Assembly: GCF_902167145.1 (NCBI RefSeq)
Contig: NW_023366866.1
Span: 1 to 64,000, forward strand
Direction: 5' to 3'
Source: Zea mays
Lineage: Eukaryota; Streptophyta; Magnoliopsida; Poales; Poaceae
DNA length: 64,000 nt
A model generated the notes under the pieces. That model worked only from the letters and a program-made list of their open reading frames with translations, searched no databases and had not been told where the DNA came from. The position numbers and the translations under genes were made by a program. Positions 49,200-63,200 of the stretch are shown piece by piece; position 1 is the stretch's first letter, and each line of letters begins with the position of its first letter.

Positions 49200-52100
49200 A
49201 ACATATGTGGGGTGAGGTTTATGAGCCTCTAGTCGATGATAAATGGCCACACAACCCCCATTTTTTATGAAAATAGCCATGAGCGACCTTGAAAATAGCC
49301 ATGAGCGACCATTTTCAATAATACTAGAGGCTAACACCTACGGATTTTAGAACAAGAAATGGTCTCCACCAGAAATCCAAGAATGTGATCTATGGCAAGG
49401 AAACATATGTGGGGTGAGGTGTATGAGCGTCTGGTCGATGATCAATGGCTACACAACCCCCATTTTTGTCGAAAATAGCCATGAACGACCATTTTCAATA
49501 ATACCGAAGGCTAACACCTACGGATTTTTGACCAAGAAATGGTCTCCACCAGAAATCCAAGAATGTGATCTATGGCAAGGAAACATATGTGGGGTGAGGT
49601 GTATGAGCCTCTGGTCGACGATCAATGGCCACACAACCCTAATTTTTGTCGAAAATAGCCATGAACGACCATTTTCAATGACACTGAAGGCTAACACCTA
49701 CGGATTTTTGACCAAGAAATGGTCTCCACCATAAATCCAAGAATGCGATCTATGGCAAGGAAACATATGTGTAGTGAGGTGTATGAGCCTCTGGTCGAAG
49801 ATCAATGGCCACACAACCCCCATTTTTGTCGAAAATAGCCATGAATGACCATTTTCAAAAATACCAAAGGCTAACACGTACGGATTTTTGACCAAGAAAT
49901 GGTCTCCACCAGAAATCCAAGAATGTGATCTATGGCAAGGAAACATATTTGGGGTGAGGTGTACGAGCCTCTGGTCGATAATGAATGGTCACACAACCCC
50001 CATTTTGCCGAAAATAGCCATGAACGACCATTTTCAATAATACCGAAGGCTAACACGTACGAGTTTTTAACCAAGAAATGGTCTCCACCAGAAATCCAAG
50101 AATGTGATCTATGGCAAGGAAACATATGTGGGGCGAGGTTTATGAGCCTCTAGTCGATGATAAATGGCCACACAACCCCCATTTTTTATGAAAATAGCCA
50201 TGAGCGACCTTGAAAATAGCCATGAGCGACCATTTTCAATAATACTAGAGGCTAACACCTATGGATTTTAGACCAAGAAATGGTCTCCACCAGAAATCCA
50301 AGAATGTGATCTATGACAAGGAAACATATGTGGGGTGAGGTGTATGAGCGTCTGGTCGATGATCAATGGCCACACAACCCCCATTTTTGTCGAAAATAGC
50401 CATGAACGACCATTTTCAATAATACCGAAGGCTAACACCTACGGATTTTTGACCAAGAAATGGTCTCCACCAGAAATCCAAGAATGTGATCTATGACAAG
50501 GAAACATATGTGGGGTGAGGTGTATGAGCCTCTGGTCGATGATCAATGGCCACACAACCCCTATTTTTGTCGAAAATAGCCATGAACGACCATTTTCAAT
50601 AATACCTAAGGCTAACACCTACGGATTTTTGACCAAGAAATGGTCTCCACCAGAAATCCAAGAATGTGATCTATGGCAAGGAAACATATGTGGGGTGAGG
50701 TGTATGAGCGTCTGGTCGATGATCAATGGCCACACAACCCCCATTTTTGTCGAAAATAGCCATGAATGACCATTTACAATAATACCGAAGGCTAACACCT
50801 ACGGATTTTTGACCAAGAAATGGTCTCCACCAGAAATCCAAGAATGTGATCTATGGAAAGGAAACATATGTGGGGTGAGGTGTACGAGCCTTTGGTCGAT
50901 GATCAATGGCCACAGAACCCCCATTTAGCCGAAAAAAGCCATGAACGACCATTTTCAATAATACCGAAGGCTAACACGTACGAGTTTTTGACCAAGAAAT
51001 GGTCTCCACCAAAAATCCAAGAATGTGATCTATGGCAAGGAAACATATGTGGGGTGAGGTGTACGAGCCTCTGGTTGATGATCAATGGCCACACAACCCC
51101 CATTTTGCCGAAAATAGCCATGAATGACCATTTTCAATAATACCGAAGGCTAACACGTACGAGTTTTTAACCAAGTAATGGTTTCCACCAGAAATCCAAG
51201 AATGTAATCTATGGCAAGGAAACATATGTGGGGTGAGGTTTATGAGCCTCTAGTCGATGATAAATGGCCACACAACCCCCATTTTTTATGAAAATAGCCA
51301 TGAGCGACCTTGAAAATAGCCATGAGCGACCATTTTCAATAATACTAGAGGATAACACCTACGTATTTTAGACCAAGAAATGGTCTCCACCAGAAATCTA
51401 AGAATGTGATCTATGGCAAGGAAACATATGTGGGGTGAGGTGTATGAGCGTCTGGTCGATGATCAATGGCCACACAACCCCCATTTTTGTCGAAAATAGC
51501 CATGAACGACCATTTTCAATAATACTGAAGGCTAACACCTACGGATTTTTGACCAAGAAATGGTCTCCACCAGAAATCCAAGAATGTGATCCTATGGCAA
51601 GGAAACATATGTGGGGTGAGGTGTATGAGCCTCTGGTCGACGATCAATGGCCACACAACCCTAATTTTTGTCGAAAATAGCCATGAACGACCATTTTCAA
51701 TGACACTGAAGGCTAACACCTACGGATTTTTGACCAAGAAATGGTCTCCACCATAAATCCAAGAATGTGATCTATGGCAAGGAAACATATGTGTAGTGAG
51801 GTGTATGAGCCTCTGGTCGAAGATCAATGGCCACACAACCCCCATTTTTGTCGAAAATAGCCATGAATGACCATTTTCAAAAATACCAAAGGCTAACATG
51901 TACGGATTTTTGACCAAGAAATGGTCTCCACCAGAAATCCAAGAATGTGATCTATGGCAAGGAAACATATGTGGGGTGAGGTGTACGAGCCTCTGGTCGA
52001 TAATGAATGGCCACACAACCCCCATTTTGCCGAAAATAGCCATGAACGACCATTTTCAATAATACCGAAGGCTAACACGTACGAGTTTTTAACCAAGAAA

Positions 52101-53080
52101 TGGTCTCCACCAGAAATCCAAGAATGTGATCTATGGCAAGGAAACATATGTGGGGCGAGGTTTATGAGCCTCTAGTCGATGATAAATGGCCACACAACCC
52201 CCATTTTTTATGAAAATAGCCATGATCGACCTTGAAAATAGCCATGAGCGACCATTTTCAATAATACTAGAGGCTAACACCTATGGATTTTAGACCAAGA
52301 AATGGTCTCCACCAGAAATCCAAGAATGTGATCTATGGCAAGGAAACATATGTGGGGTGAGGTGTATGAGCGTCTGGTCGATGATCAATGGCCACACAAC
52401 CCCCATTTTTGTCGAAAATAGCCATGAACGACCATTTTCAATAATACCGAAGGCTAACACCTACGGATTTTTGACCAAGAAATGGTCTCCACCAGAAATC
52501 CAAGAATGTGTTCTATGGCAAGGAAACATATGTGGGGTGAGGTGTATGAGCCTCTGGTCGATGATCAATGGCCACACAACCCCCATTTTTGTCGAAAATA
52601 GCCATGAACGACCATTTTCAATAATACCGAAGGCTAACACCTACGGATTTTTGAACAAGAAATGGTCTCCACCAGAAATCCAAGAATGTGATCTATGGCA
52701 AGGAAACATATGTGGGGTGAGGTGTATGAGCGTCTGGTCGAAGATCAATGGCCACACAACCCCCATTTTTGTCGAAAATAGCCATGAATGACCATTTACA
52801 ATAATAACGAAGGCTAACACCTACGGATTTTTGACCAAGAAATGGTCTCCACCAGAAATCCAAAAATGTGATCTATGGAAAGGAAACATATGTGGGGTGA
52901 GGTGTACGAGCCTCTGGTCGATGATCAATGGCCACAGAACCCCCATTTTGCCGAAAATAGCCATGAACGACCATTTTCAATAATACCGAAGGCTAACACG
53001 TACGAGTTTTTGACCAAGAAATGGTCTCCACCAAAAATCCAAGAATGTGATCTATGGCAAGGAAACATATGTGGGGTGAG
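49200..53080 (+). repeat. ~2.02-kb tandem duplication (two copies)
   Basis: Landmarks are offset by 2022 bp: the 202-bp monomers at 49.29 and 51.31 kb, the GTAGTGAGG variant at 49.77 and 51.79 kb, and the GGGGCGAGG variant at 50.13 and 52.15 kb. The length equals nine 180-bp plus two 202-bp monomers (2024 bp). The copies diverge after about 51.05/53.08 kb. The mirrored left-arm region (about 15.4-17.3 kb) has one copy only. The edges are approximate. Confidence 0.75.
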
Positions 53081-55990
53081 GTGTATGAGCGTCTGGTCGA
53101 TGATCAATGGCCACACAACCCCCATTTTTGTCGAAAATAGCCATGAATGACCATTTACAATAATACCGAAGGCTAACACCTACGGATTTTTGACCAAGAA
53201 ATAGTCTCCACCAGAAATCCAAGAATGTGATCTATGGCAAGGAAACATATGTGGGGTGAGGTGTATGAGCCTCTGGTCGACGATCAATGGCCACACAACC
53301 CTAATTTTTGTCGAAAATAGCCATGAACGACCATTTTCAATGACACTGAAGGCTAACACCTACGGATTTTTGACCAAGAAATGGTCTCCACCATAAATCC
53401 AAGAATGTGATCTATGGCAAGGAAACATATGTGGGGTGAGGTGTATGAGCCTCTGGTCGATGATCAATGGCCACACAACCCCCATTTTTGTCGAAAATAG
53501 CCATGAATGACCATTTACAATAATACCGAAGGCTAACACCTACGGATTTTTGACCAAGAAATGGTCTCCACCAGAAATCCAAGAATGTGATCTATGGCAA
53601 GGAAACATATGTGGGGTGAGGTGTATGAGCCTCTGGTCGATGATCAATGGCCACACAACCCCCATTTTTGTCGAAAATAGCCATGAACGACCATTTTCAA
53701 TAATATCGAAGGCTAACACCTACGGATTTTTGACCAAGAAATGGTCTCCACCAGAAATCCAAGAATGTGATCTACGACAAGGAAACATATGTGGGGTGAG
53801 GTGTATGAGCCTCTGGTCGACGATCAATGGCCACACAACCCCCATTTTGCCGAAAATAGCCATGAATGACCATTTTCAATAATACCGAAGGCTAACACGT
53901 ACGAGTTTTTAACCAAGAAATGGTTTCCACCAGAAATCCAAGAATGTAATCTATGGCAAGGAAACATATGTGGGGTGAGGTTTATGAGCCTCTAGTCGAT
54001 GATAAATGGCCACACAACCCCCATTTTTTATGAAAATAGCCATGAGCGACCTTGAAAATAGCCATGAGCGACCATTTTCAATAATACTAGAGGCTAACAC
54101 CTACGGATTTTAGACCAAGAAATGGTCTCCACCAGAAATCCAAGAATGTGATCTATGGCAAGGAAACATATGTGGGGTGAGGTGTATGAGCGTCTGGTCG
54201 ATGATCAATGGCCACACAACCCCCATTTTTGTCGAAAATAGCCATGAACGACCATTTTCAATAATACCGAAGGCTAACACCTACGGATTTTTGACCAAGA
54301 AATGGTCTCCACCAGAAATCCAAGAATGTGATCTATGGCAAGGAAACATATGTGGGGTGAGGTGTATGAGCGTCTGGTCGAAGATCAATGGCCACACAAC
54401 CCCCATTTTTGTCGAAAATAGCCATGAATGACCATTTACAATAATAACGAAGGCTAACACCTACGGATTTTTGACCAAGAAATGGTCTCCACCAGAAATC
54501 CAAAAATGTGATCTATGGAAAGGAAACATATGTGGGGTGAGGTGTACGAGCCTCTGGTCGATGATCAATGGCCACAGAACCCCCATTTTGCCGAAAATAG
54601 CCATGAACGACCATTTTCAATAATACCGAAGGCTAACACGTACGAGTTTTTGACCAAGAAATGGTCTCCACCAAAAATCCAAGAATGTGATCTATGGCAA
54701 GGAAACATATGTGGGGTGAGGTGTATGAGCGTCTGGTCGATGATCAATGGCCACACAACCCCCATTTTTGTCGAAAATAGCCATGAATGACCATTTACAA
54801 TAATACCGAAGGCTAACACCTACGGATTTTTGACCAAGAAATAGTCTCCACCAGAAATCCAAGAATGTGATCTATGGCAAGGAAACATATGTGGGGTGAG
54901 GTGTATGAGCCTCTGGTCGACGATCAATGGCCACACAACCCTAATTTTTGTCGAAAATAGCCATGAACGACCATTTTCAATGACACTGAAGGCTAACACC
55001 TACGGATTTTTGACCAAGAAATGGTCTCCACCATAAATCCAAGAATGTGATCTATGGCAAGGAAACATATGTGGGGTGAGGTGTATGAGCCTCTGGTCGA
55101 TGATCAATGGCCACACAACCCCCATTTTTGTCGAAAATAGCCATGAATGACCATTTACAATAATACCGAAGGCTAACACCTACGGATTTTTGACCAAGAA
55201 ATGATCTCCACCAGAAATCCAAGAATGTGATCTATGGCAAGGAAACATATGTGGGGTGAGGTGTATGAGCCTCTGGTCGATGATCAATGGCCACACAACC
55301 CCCATTTTTGTCGAAAATAGCCATGAACGACCATTTTCAATAATATCGAAGGCTAACACCTACGGATTTTTGACCAAGAAATGGTCTCCACCAGAAATCC
55401 AAGAATGTGATCTACGACAAGGAAACATATGTGGGGTGAGGTGTATGAGCCTCTGGTCGACGATCAATGGCCACACAACCCCCATTTTGCCGAAAATAGC
55501 CATGAATGACCATTTTCAATAATACCGAAGGCTAACACGTACGAGTTTTTAACCAAGAAATGGTTTCCACCAGAAATCCAAGAATGTAATCTATGGCAAG
55601 GAAACATATGTGGGGTGAGGTTTATGAGCCTCTAGTCGATGATAAATGGCCACACAACCCCCATTTTTTATGAAAATAGCCATGAGCGACCTTGAAAATA
55701 GCCATGAGCGACCATTTTCAATAATACTAGAGGCTAACACCTACGGATTTTAGACCAAGAAATGGTCTCCACCAGAAATCCAAGAATGTGATCTATGGCA
55801 AGGAAACATATGTGGGGTGAGGTGTATGAGCGTCTGGTCGATGATCAATGGCCACACAACCCCCATTTTTGTCGAAAATAGCCATGAACGACCATTTTCA
55901 ATAATACCGAAGGCTAACACCTACGGATTTTTGACCAAGAAATGGTCTCCACCAGAAATCCAAGAATGTGATCTATGGCAAGGAAACATA
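52600..55990 (+). repeat. ~1.64-kb tandem duplication (two copies, right arm)
   Basis: Rare variants repeat at an offset of 1640 bp: GTCGAAGATC at 52.74 and 54.38 kb, AATAATAACGAAGG at 52.80 and 54.44 kb, CCAAAAATGTG at 52.86 and 54.50 kb, and AAATAGTCTCC at 53.20 and 54.84 kb. One of the few differences is GGTCTCC versus GATCTCC at 53.57/55.20 kb. The copies diverge near 55.99 kb. It is the same length class as the left-arm 1.64-kb repeat (eight 180-bp plus one 202-bp) but has different monomer content. Confidence 0.75.
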
Positions 55991-58900
55991 TGTGGGGTGA
56001 GGTGTATGAGCCTCTGGTCGACGATCAATGGCCACACAACCCTAATTTTTGTCGAAAATAGCCATGAACGACCATTTTCAATGACACTGAAGGCTAACAC
56101 CTACGGATTTTTGACCAAGAAATGGTCTCCACCATAAATCCAAGAATGTGATCTATGGCAAGGAAACATATGTGTAGTGAGGTGTATGAGCCTCTGGTCG
56201 AAGATCAATGGCCACACAACCCCCATTTTTGTCGAAAATAGCCATGAATGACCATTTTCAAAAATACCAAAGGCTAACACGTACGGATTTTTGACCAAGA
56301 AATGGTCTCCACCAGAAATCCAAGAATGTGATCTATGGCAAGGAAACATATGTGGGGTGAGGTGTACGAGCCTCTGGTCGATGATCAATGGCCACACAAC
56401 CCCCATTTTGCCGAAAATAGCCATGAACGACCATTTTCAATAATACCGAAGGCTAACACGTACGAGTTTTTAACCAAGAAATGGTCTCCACCAGAAATCC
56501 AAGAATGTGATCTATGGCAATGAAACATATGTGGGGTGAGGTTTATGAGCCTCTAGTCGATGATAAATGGCCACACAACCCCCATTTTTTATGAAAATAG
56601 CCATGAGCGACCTTGAAAATAGCCATGAGCGACCATTTTCAATAATACTAGAGGCTAACACCTACGGATTTTAGACCAAGAAATGGTCTCCACCAGAAAT
56701 CCAAGAATGTGATCTATGGCAAGGAAACATATGTGGGGTGAGGTGTATGAGCGTCTGGTCGATGATCAATGGCCACACAACCCCCATTTTTGTCGAAAAT
56801 AGCCATGAATGACCATTTTCAATAATACCGAAGGCTAACACCTACGGATTTTTGACCAAGAAATGGTCTCCACCAGAAATCCAAGAATGTGATCTATGGC
56901 AAGGAAACATATGTGGGGTGAGGTGTATGAGCCTCTGGTCGACGATCAATGGCCACACAACCCTAATTTTTTGTCGAAAATAGCCATGAACGACCATTTT
57001 CAATGACACTGAAGGCTAACACCTACGGATTTTTGACCAAGAAATGGTCTCCACCATAAATCCAAGAATGTGATCTATGGCAAGGAAACATATGTGTAGT
57101 GAGGTGTATGAGCCTCTGGTCGAAGATCAATGGCCACACAACCCCCATTTTTGTCGAAAATAGCCATGAATGACCATTTTCAAAAATACCAAAGGCTAAC
57201 ACATTCGAATTTTTGCCCAAGAAATGGTCTCCACCAGAAATCCAAGAATGTGATCTATGGCAAGGAAACATATGTGGGGTGAGGTGTACGAGCCTCTGGT
57301 CGATGATCAATGGCCACAGAACCCCCATTTTGCCGAAAATAGCCATGAATGACCATTTTCAATAATACCGAAGGCTAACACGTACGAGTTTTTGACTAAG
57401 AAATGGTCTCCACCAAAAATCCAAGAATGTGATCTATGGCAAGGAAACATATGAGGGGTGAGATTTATGAGCCTCTAGTCGATGATAAATGGCCACACAA
57501 CCCCCATTTTTTATGAAAATAGCCATGAGCGACCATTTTCAATAATATTAGAGGCTAAGACCTACGGATTTTTGACCAAGAAATGGTCTCCACCAGAAAT
57601 CTAAGAATGTGATCTATGGCAAGGAAACATATGTGGGGTGAGGTGTATGAGCCTCTGGTCGATGATCAATGGCCACACAACCCACATTGTTGTCGGAAAT
57701 AGCCGTGAATGACCATTTACAATAATACCGAAGGCTAACACCTACGGATTTTTGACCAAGAAATGGTCTCCACCAGAAATCCAAGAATGTGATCTATGGC
57801 AAGGAAATATATGTGGGGTGAGGTGTATGAGCCTCTGGTCGATGATCAATGGCCACACAACCCCCATTTTTGTCGAAAATGGCAATGAACGACCATTTTC
57901 AATAATATCGAAGGCTAACACCTACGGATTTTTGACCAAGAAATGGTCTCCACCAGAAATCCAAGAATGTGATCTACGACAAGGAAACATATGTGGGGTG
58001 AGGTGTATGAGCCTCTAGTCGACGATCAATGGCCACACAACCCCCATTTTGCCGAAAATAGCTATGAATGACCATTTTCAATAATACCGAAGGCTAACAC
58101 GTACGAGTTTTTAACCAAGAAATGGTTTCCACCAGAAATCCAAGAATGTAATCTATGGCAAGGAAACATATGTGGGGTGAGGTGTACGAGCCTCTGGTCG
58201 ATGATCAATGGCCACACAACCCCCATTTTGCCAAAAATAGCCATGAACGACCATTTTCAATAATACCGAAGGCTAACACGTACGAGTTTTTGACCAAGAA
58301 ATGGTCTCCACCAAAAATCCAAGAATGTGATCTATGGCAAGGAAACATATGTGGGGTGAGATTTATGAGCCTCTAGTCGATGATAAATGGCCACACAACC
58401 CCCATTTTTTTATGAAAATAGCCATGAGCGACCATTTTCAATAATATTAGAGGCTAAGACCTACGGATTTTTGACCAAGAAATGGTCTCCACCAGAAATC
58501 CAAGAATGTGATCTATGGCAAGGAAACATATGTGGGGTGAGGTGTATGAGCCTATGGTCGATGAGCAATGGCCACACAACCCCCATTTTTGTCGAAAATA
58601 GCCATGAATGACCATTTACAATAATACCGAAGGCTAACACCTACGGATTTTTGACCAAGAAATGGTCTCCACCAGAAATCCAAGAATGTGATCTATGGCA
58701 AGGAAACATATGTGGGGTGAGGTGTATGAGCCTCTGGTCGACGATCAATGGCCACACAACCCTAATTTTTGTCGAAAATAGCCATGAACGACCATTTTCA
58801 ATGACACTGAAGGCTAACACCTACGGATTTTAGACCAAGAAATGATCTCCACCATAAATCCAAGAATGTGATCTATGGCAAGGAAACATATGTGTAGTGA

Positions 58901-60049
58901 GGTGTATGAGCCTCTGGTCGAAGATCAATGGCCACACAACCCCCATTTTTGTCGAAAATAGCCATGAATGACCATTTTCAAAAATACCAAAGGCTAACAC
59001 ATTCGGATTTTTGCCCAAGAATTGGTCTCCACCAAAAATCCAAGTATGTGATCTATGGCAAGGAAACATATGTGGGGTGAGGTGTACGAGCCTCTGGTCG
59101 ATGATCAATGGCCACAGAACCCCCATTTTGCCGAAAATAGCCATGAACGACCATTTTCAATAATACCGAAGGCTAACACGTACGAGTTTTTGACCAAGAA
59201 ATGGTCTCCACCAAAAATCCAAGAATGTGATCTATGGCAAGGAAACATATGTGGGGTGAGATTTATGAGCCTCTAGTCGATGATAAATGGCCACACAACC
59301 CCCATTTTTTATGAAAATAGCCATGAGCGACCATTTTCAATAATATTAGAGGCTAAGACCTACGGATTTTTGACCAAGAAATGGTCTCCACCAGAAATCC
59401 AAGAATGTGATCTATGGCAAGGAAACATATGTGGGGTGAGGTGTATGAGCCTCTGGTCGATGATCAATGGCCACACAACCCCCATTTTTGTCGAAAATAG
59501 CCATGAATGACCATTTACAATAATACCGAAGGCTAACACCTACGGATTTTTGACCAAGAAATGGTCTCCACCAGAAATCCAAGAATGTGATCTATGGCAA
59601 GGAAACATATGTGGGGTGAGGTGTATGAGCCTCTGGTCGATGATCAATGGCCACACAACCCCCATTTTTGTCGAAAATAGCCATGAACGACCATTTTCAA
59701 TAATATCGAAGGCTAACACCTACGGATTTTTGACCAAGAAATGGTCTCCACCAGAAATCCAAGAATGTGATCTACGACAAGGAAACATATGTGGGGTGAG
59801 GTGTATGAGCCTCTGGTCGACGATCAATGGCCACACAACCCCCATTTTGCCGAAAATAGCCATGAATGACCATTTTCAATAATACCGAAGGCTAACACGT
59901 ACGAGTTTTTAACCAAGAAATGGTTTCCACCAGAAATCCAAGAATGTAATCTATGGCAAGGAAACATATGTGGGGTGAGGTTTATGAGCCTCTAGTCGAT
60001 GATAAATGGCCACACAACCCCCATTTTTTATGAAAATAGCCATGAGCGA

Positions 60050-63000
60050 CCTTGAAAATAGCCATGAGCGACCATTTTCAATAATATTAGAGGCTAAGAC
60101 CTATGGATTTTTGACCTAGAAATGGTCTCCACCAGAAATCCAAGAATGTGATCTATGGCAAGGAAACATATGTGGGGTGAGGTGTATGAGCCTCTGGTCG
60201 ATGATCAATGGCCACACAACCCCCATTTTTGTCGAAAATAGCCATGAATGACCATTTACAATAATACCGAAGGCTAACACCTACGGATTTTTGACCAAGA
60301 AATGGTCTCCACCAGAAATCCAAGAATGTGATCTATGGCAAGGAAACATATGTGGGGTGAGGTGTATGAGCCTCTAGTCGATAATCAATGGCCACACAAC
60401 CCCCATTTTTGTCGAAAATAGCCATGAACGACCATTTTCAATAATATCGAAGGCTAACACCTATGGATTTTTGACCAAGAAATGGTCTCCACCAGAAATC
60501 CAAGAATGTGATCTACGACAAGGAAACATATGTGGGGTGAGGTGTATGAGCCTCTGGTCGACGATCAATGGCCACACAACCCCCATTTTGCCGAAAATAG
60601 CCATGAATGACCATTTTCAATAATACCGAAGGCTAACACGTACGAGTTTTTAACCAAGAAATGGTTTCCACCAGAAATCCAAGAATGTAATCTATGGCAA
60701 GGAAACATATGTGGGGTGAGGTTTATGAGCCTCTAGTCGATGATAAATGGCCACACAACCCCCATTTTTTATGAAAATAGCCATGAGCAACCTTGAAAAT
60801 AGCCATGAGCGACCATTTTCAATAATACAAGAGGCTAACACCTACGGATTTTAGACCAAGAAATGGTCTCCACCAGAAATCCAAGAATGTGATCTATGGC
60901 AAGGAAACATATGTGGGGTGAGGTGTATGAGCGTCTGGTCGATGATCAATGGCCACACAACCCCCATTTTTGTCGAAAATAGCCATGAACGACCATTTTC
61001 AATAATACCGAAGGCTAACACCTACGGAATTTTGACCAAGAAATGGTCTCCACCAGAAATCCAAGAATGTGATCTATGGCAAGGAAACATATGTGGGGTG
61101 AGGTGTATGAGCCTCTGGTCGACGATCAATGGCCACACAACCCCCATTTTTTATGAAAATAGCCATGAGCGACCTTGAAAATAGCCATGAGCGACCATTT
61201 TCAATAATACTAGAGGCTAACACCTACGGATTTTAGACCAAGAAATGGTCTCCACCAAAAATCCAAGAATGTGATCTATGGCAAGGAAACATATGTGGGG
61301 TGAGGTGTATGAGCGTCTGGTCGATGATCAATGGCCACACAACCCCCATTTTTGTCGAAAATAGCCATGAACGACCATTTTCAATAATACCGAAGGCTAG
61401 CACCTACGGATTTTTGACCAAGAAATGGTCTCCACCAGAAATCCAAGAATGTGATCTATGGCAAGGAAACATATGTGGGGTGAGGTGTATGATCCTCTGG
61501 TCGATGATCAATGGCCACACAACCCCCATTTTTGTCGAAAATAGCCATGAACGACCATTTTCAATAATATTGAAGGCTAACACCTACGGATTTTTGACCA
61601 AGAAATGGTCTCCACCAGAAATCCAAGAATGTGATCTACGACAAGGAAACATATGTGGGGTGAGGTGTATGAGCCTCTGGTCGACGATCAATGGCCACAC
61701 AACCCCCATTTTGCCGAAAATAGCCATGAATGACCATTTTCAATAATATCGAAGGCTAACACCTACGGATTTTTGACCAAGAAATGGTCTCCACCAGAAA
61801 TCCAAGAATGTGATCTACGACAAGGAAACATATGTGGGGTGAGGTGTATGAGCCTCTGGTCGACGATCAATGGCCACACAACCCCCATTTTGCCGAAAAT
61901 AGCCATGAATGACCATTTTCAATAATACCGAAGGCTAACACGTACGAGTTTTTAACCAAGAAATGGTTTCCACCAGAAATCCAAGAATGTAATCTATGGC
62001 AAGGAAACATATGTGGGGTGAGGTTTATGAGCCTCTAGTCGATGATAAATGGCCCCACAACCCCCATTTTTTATGAAAATAGCCATGAGCGACCTTGAAA
62101 ATAGCCATGAGCGACCATTTTCAATAATACTAGAGGCTAACACCTACGGATTTTAGACCAAGAAATGGTCTCCACCAGAAATCCAAGAATGTGAACTATG
62201 GCAAGGAAACATATGTGGGGTGAGGTGTATGAGCGTCTGGTCGATGATCAATGGCCACACAACCCCCATTTTTGTCGAAAATAGCCATGAACGACCATTT
62301 TCAATAATACCGAAGGCTAACACCTACGGATTTTTGACCAAGAAATGGTCTCCACCAGAAATCCAAGAATGTGATCTATGGCAAGGAAACATATGTGGGG
62401 TGAGGTGTATGAGCCTCGGGTCGACGATCAATGGCCACACAACCCCCATTTTGCCGAAAATAGCCATGAAAATAGCCATGAGCGACCATTTTCAATAATA
62501 TTAGCCATGAGCGACCTTGAAAATAGCCATGAGCGACCATTTTCAATAATATTAGAGGCTAAGACCTACGGATTTTTGACCTAGAAATGGTCTCCACCAG
62601 AAATCCAAGAATGTGATCTATGGCAAGGAAACATATGTGGGGTGAGGTGTATGAGCCTCTGGTCGATGATCAATGGCCACACAACCCCCATTTTTGTCGA
62701 AAATAGCCATGAATGACCATTTACAATAATACCGAAGGCTAACACCTACGGATTTTTGACCAAGAAATGGTCTCCACCAGAAATCCAAGAATGTGATCTA
62801 TGGCAAGGAAACATATGTGGGGTGAGGTGTATGAGCCTCTGGTCGATAATCAATGGCCACACAACCCCCATTTTTGTCGAAAATAGCCATGAACGACCAT
62901 TTTCAATAATATCGAAGGCTAACACCTATGGATTTTTGACCAAGAAATGGTCTCCACCAGAAATCCAAGAATGTGATCTACGACAAGGAAACATATGTGG

Positions 63001-63200
63001 GGTGAGGTGTATGAGCCTCTGGTCGACGATCAATGGCCACACAACCCCCATTTTGCCGAAAATAGCCATGAATGACCATTTTCAATAATACCGAAGGCTA
63101 ACACGTACGAGTTTTTAACCAAGAAATGGTTTCCACCAGAAATCCAAGAATGTAATCTATGGCAAGGAAACATATGTGGGGTGAGGTTTATGAGCCTCTA
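60050..63200 (+). repeat. duplicated segment with ~2.46-kb offset
   Basis: The segment at about 60.05-60.73 kb recurs at about 62.52-63.20 kb. Shared rare variants are GACCTAGAAATGG (60.11 and 62.58 kb), TCGATAATCAATGG (60.38 and 62.84 kb) and ACACCTATGGATTTTTG (60.46 and 62.92 kb). The offset is about 2463 bp. The second copy begins inside a rearranged monomer at 62.45-62.57 kb. Confidence 0.65.
62450..62572 (+). repeat. composite rearranged knob monomer
   Basis: In this stretch the short motif AAAATAGCCATGA occurs several times at irregular spacing, and AGCGACCATTTTCAATAATATTAG occurs twice as two partial units. One unit is cut after TATTAG and rejoined to CCATGAGCGACCTTG. It looks like two or three overlapping template jumps among the near-identical pieces that also create the 202-bp form. 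It marks the start of the second copy of the 2.46-kb-offset duplication. Confidence 0.7.
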
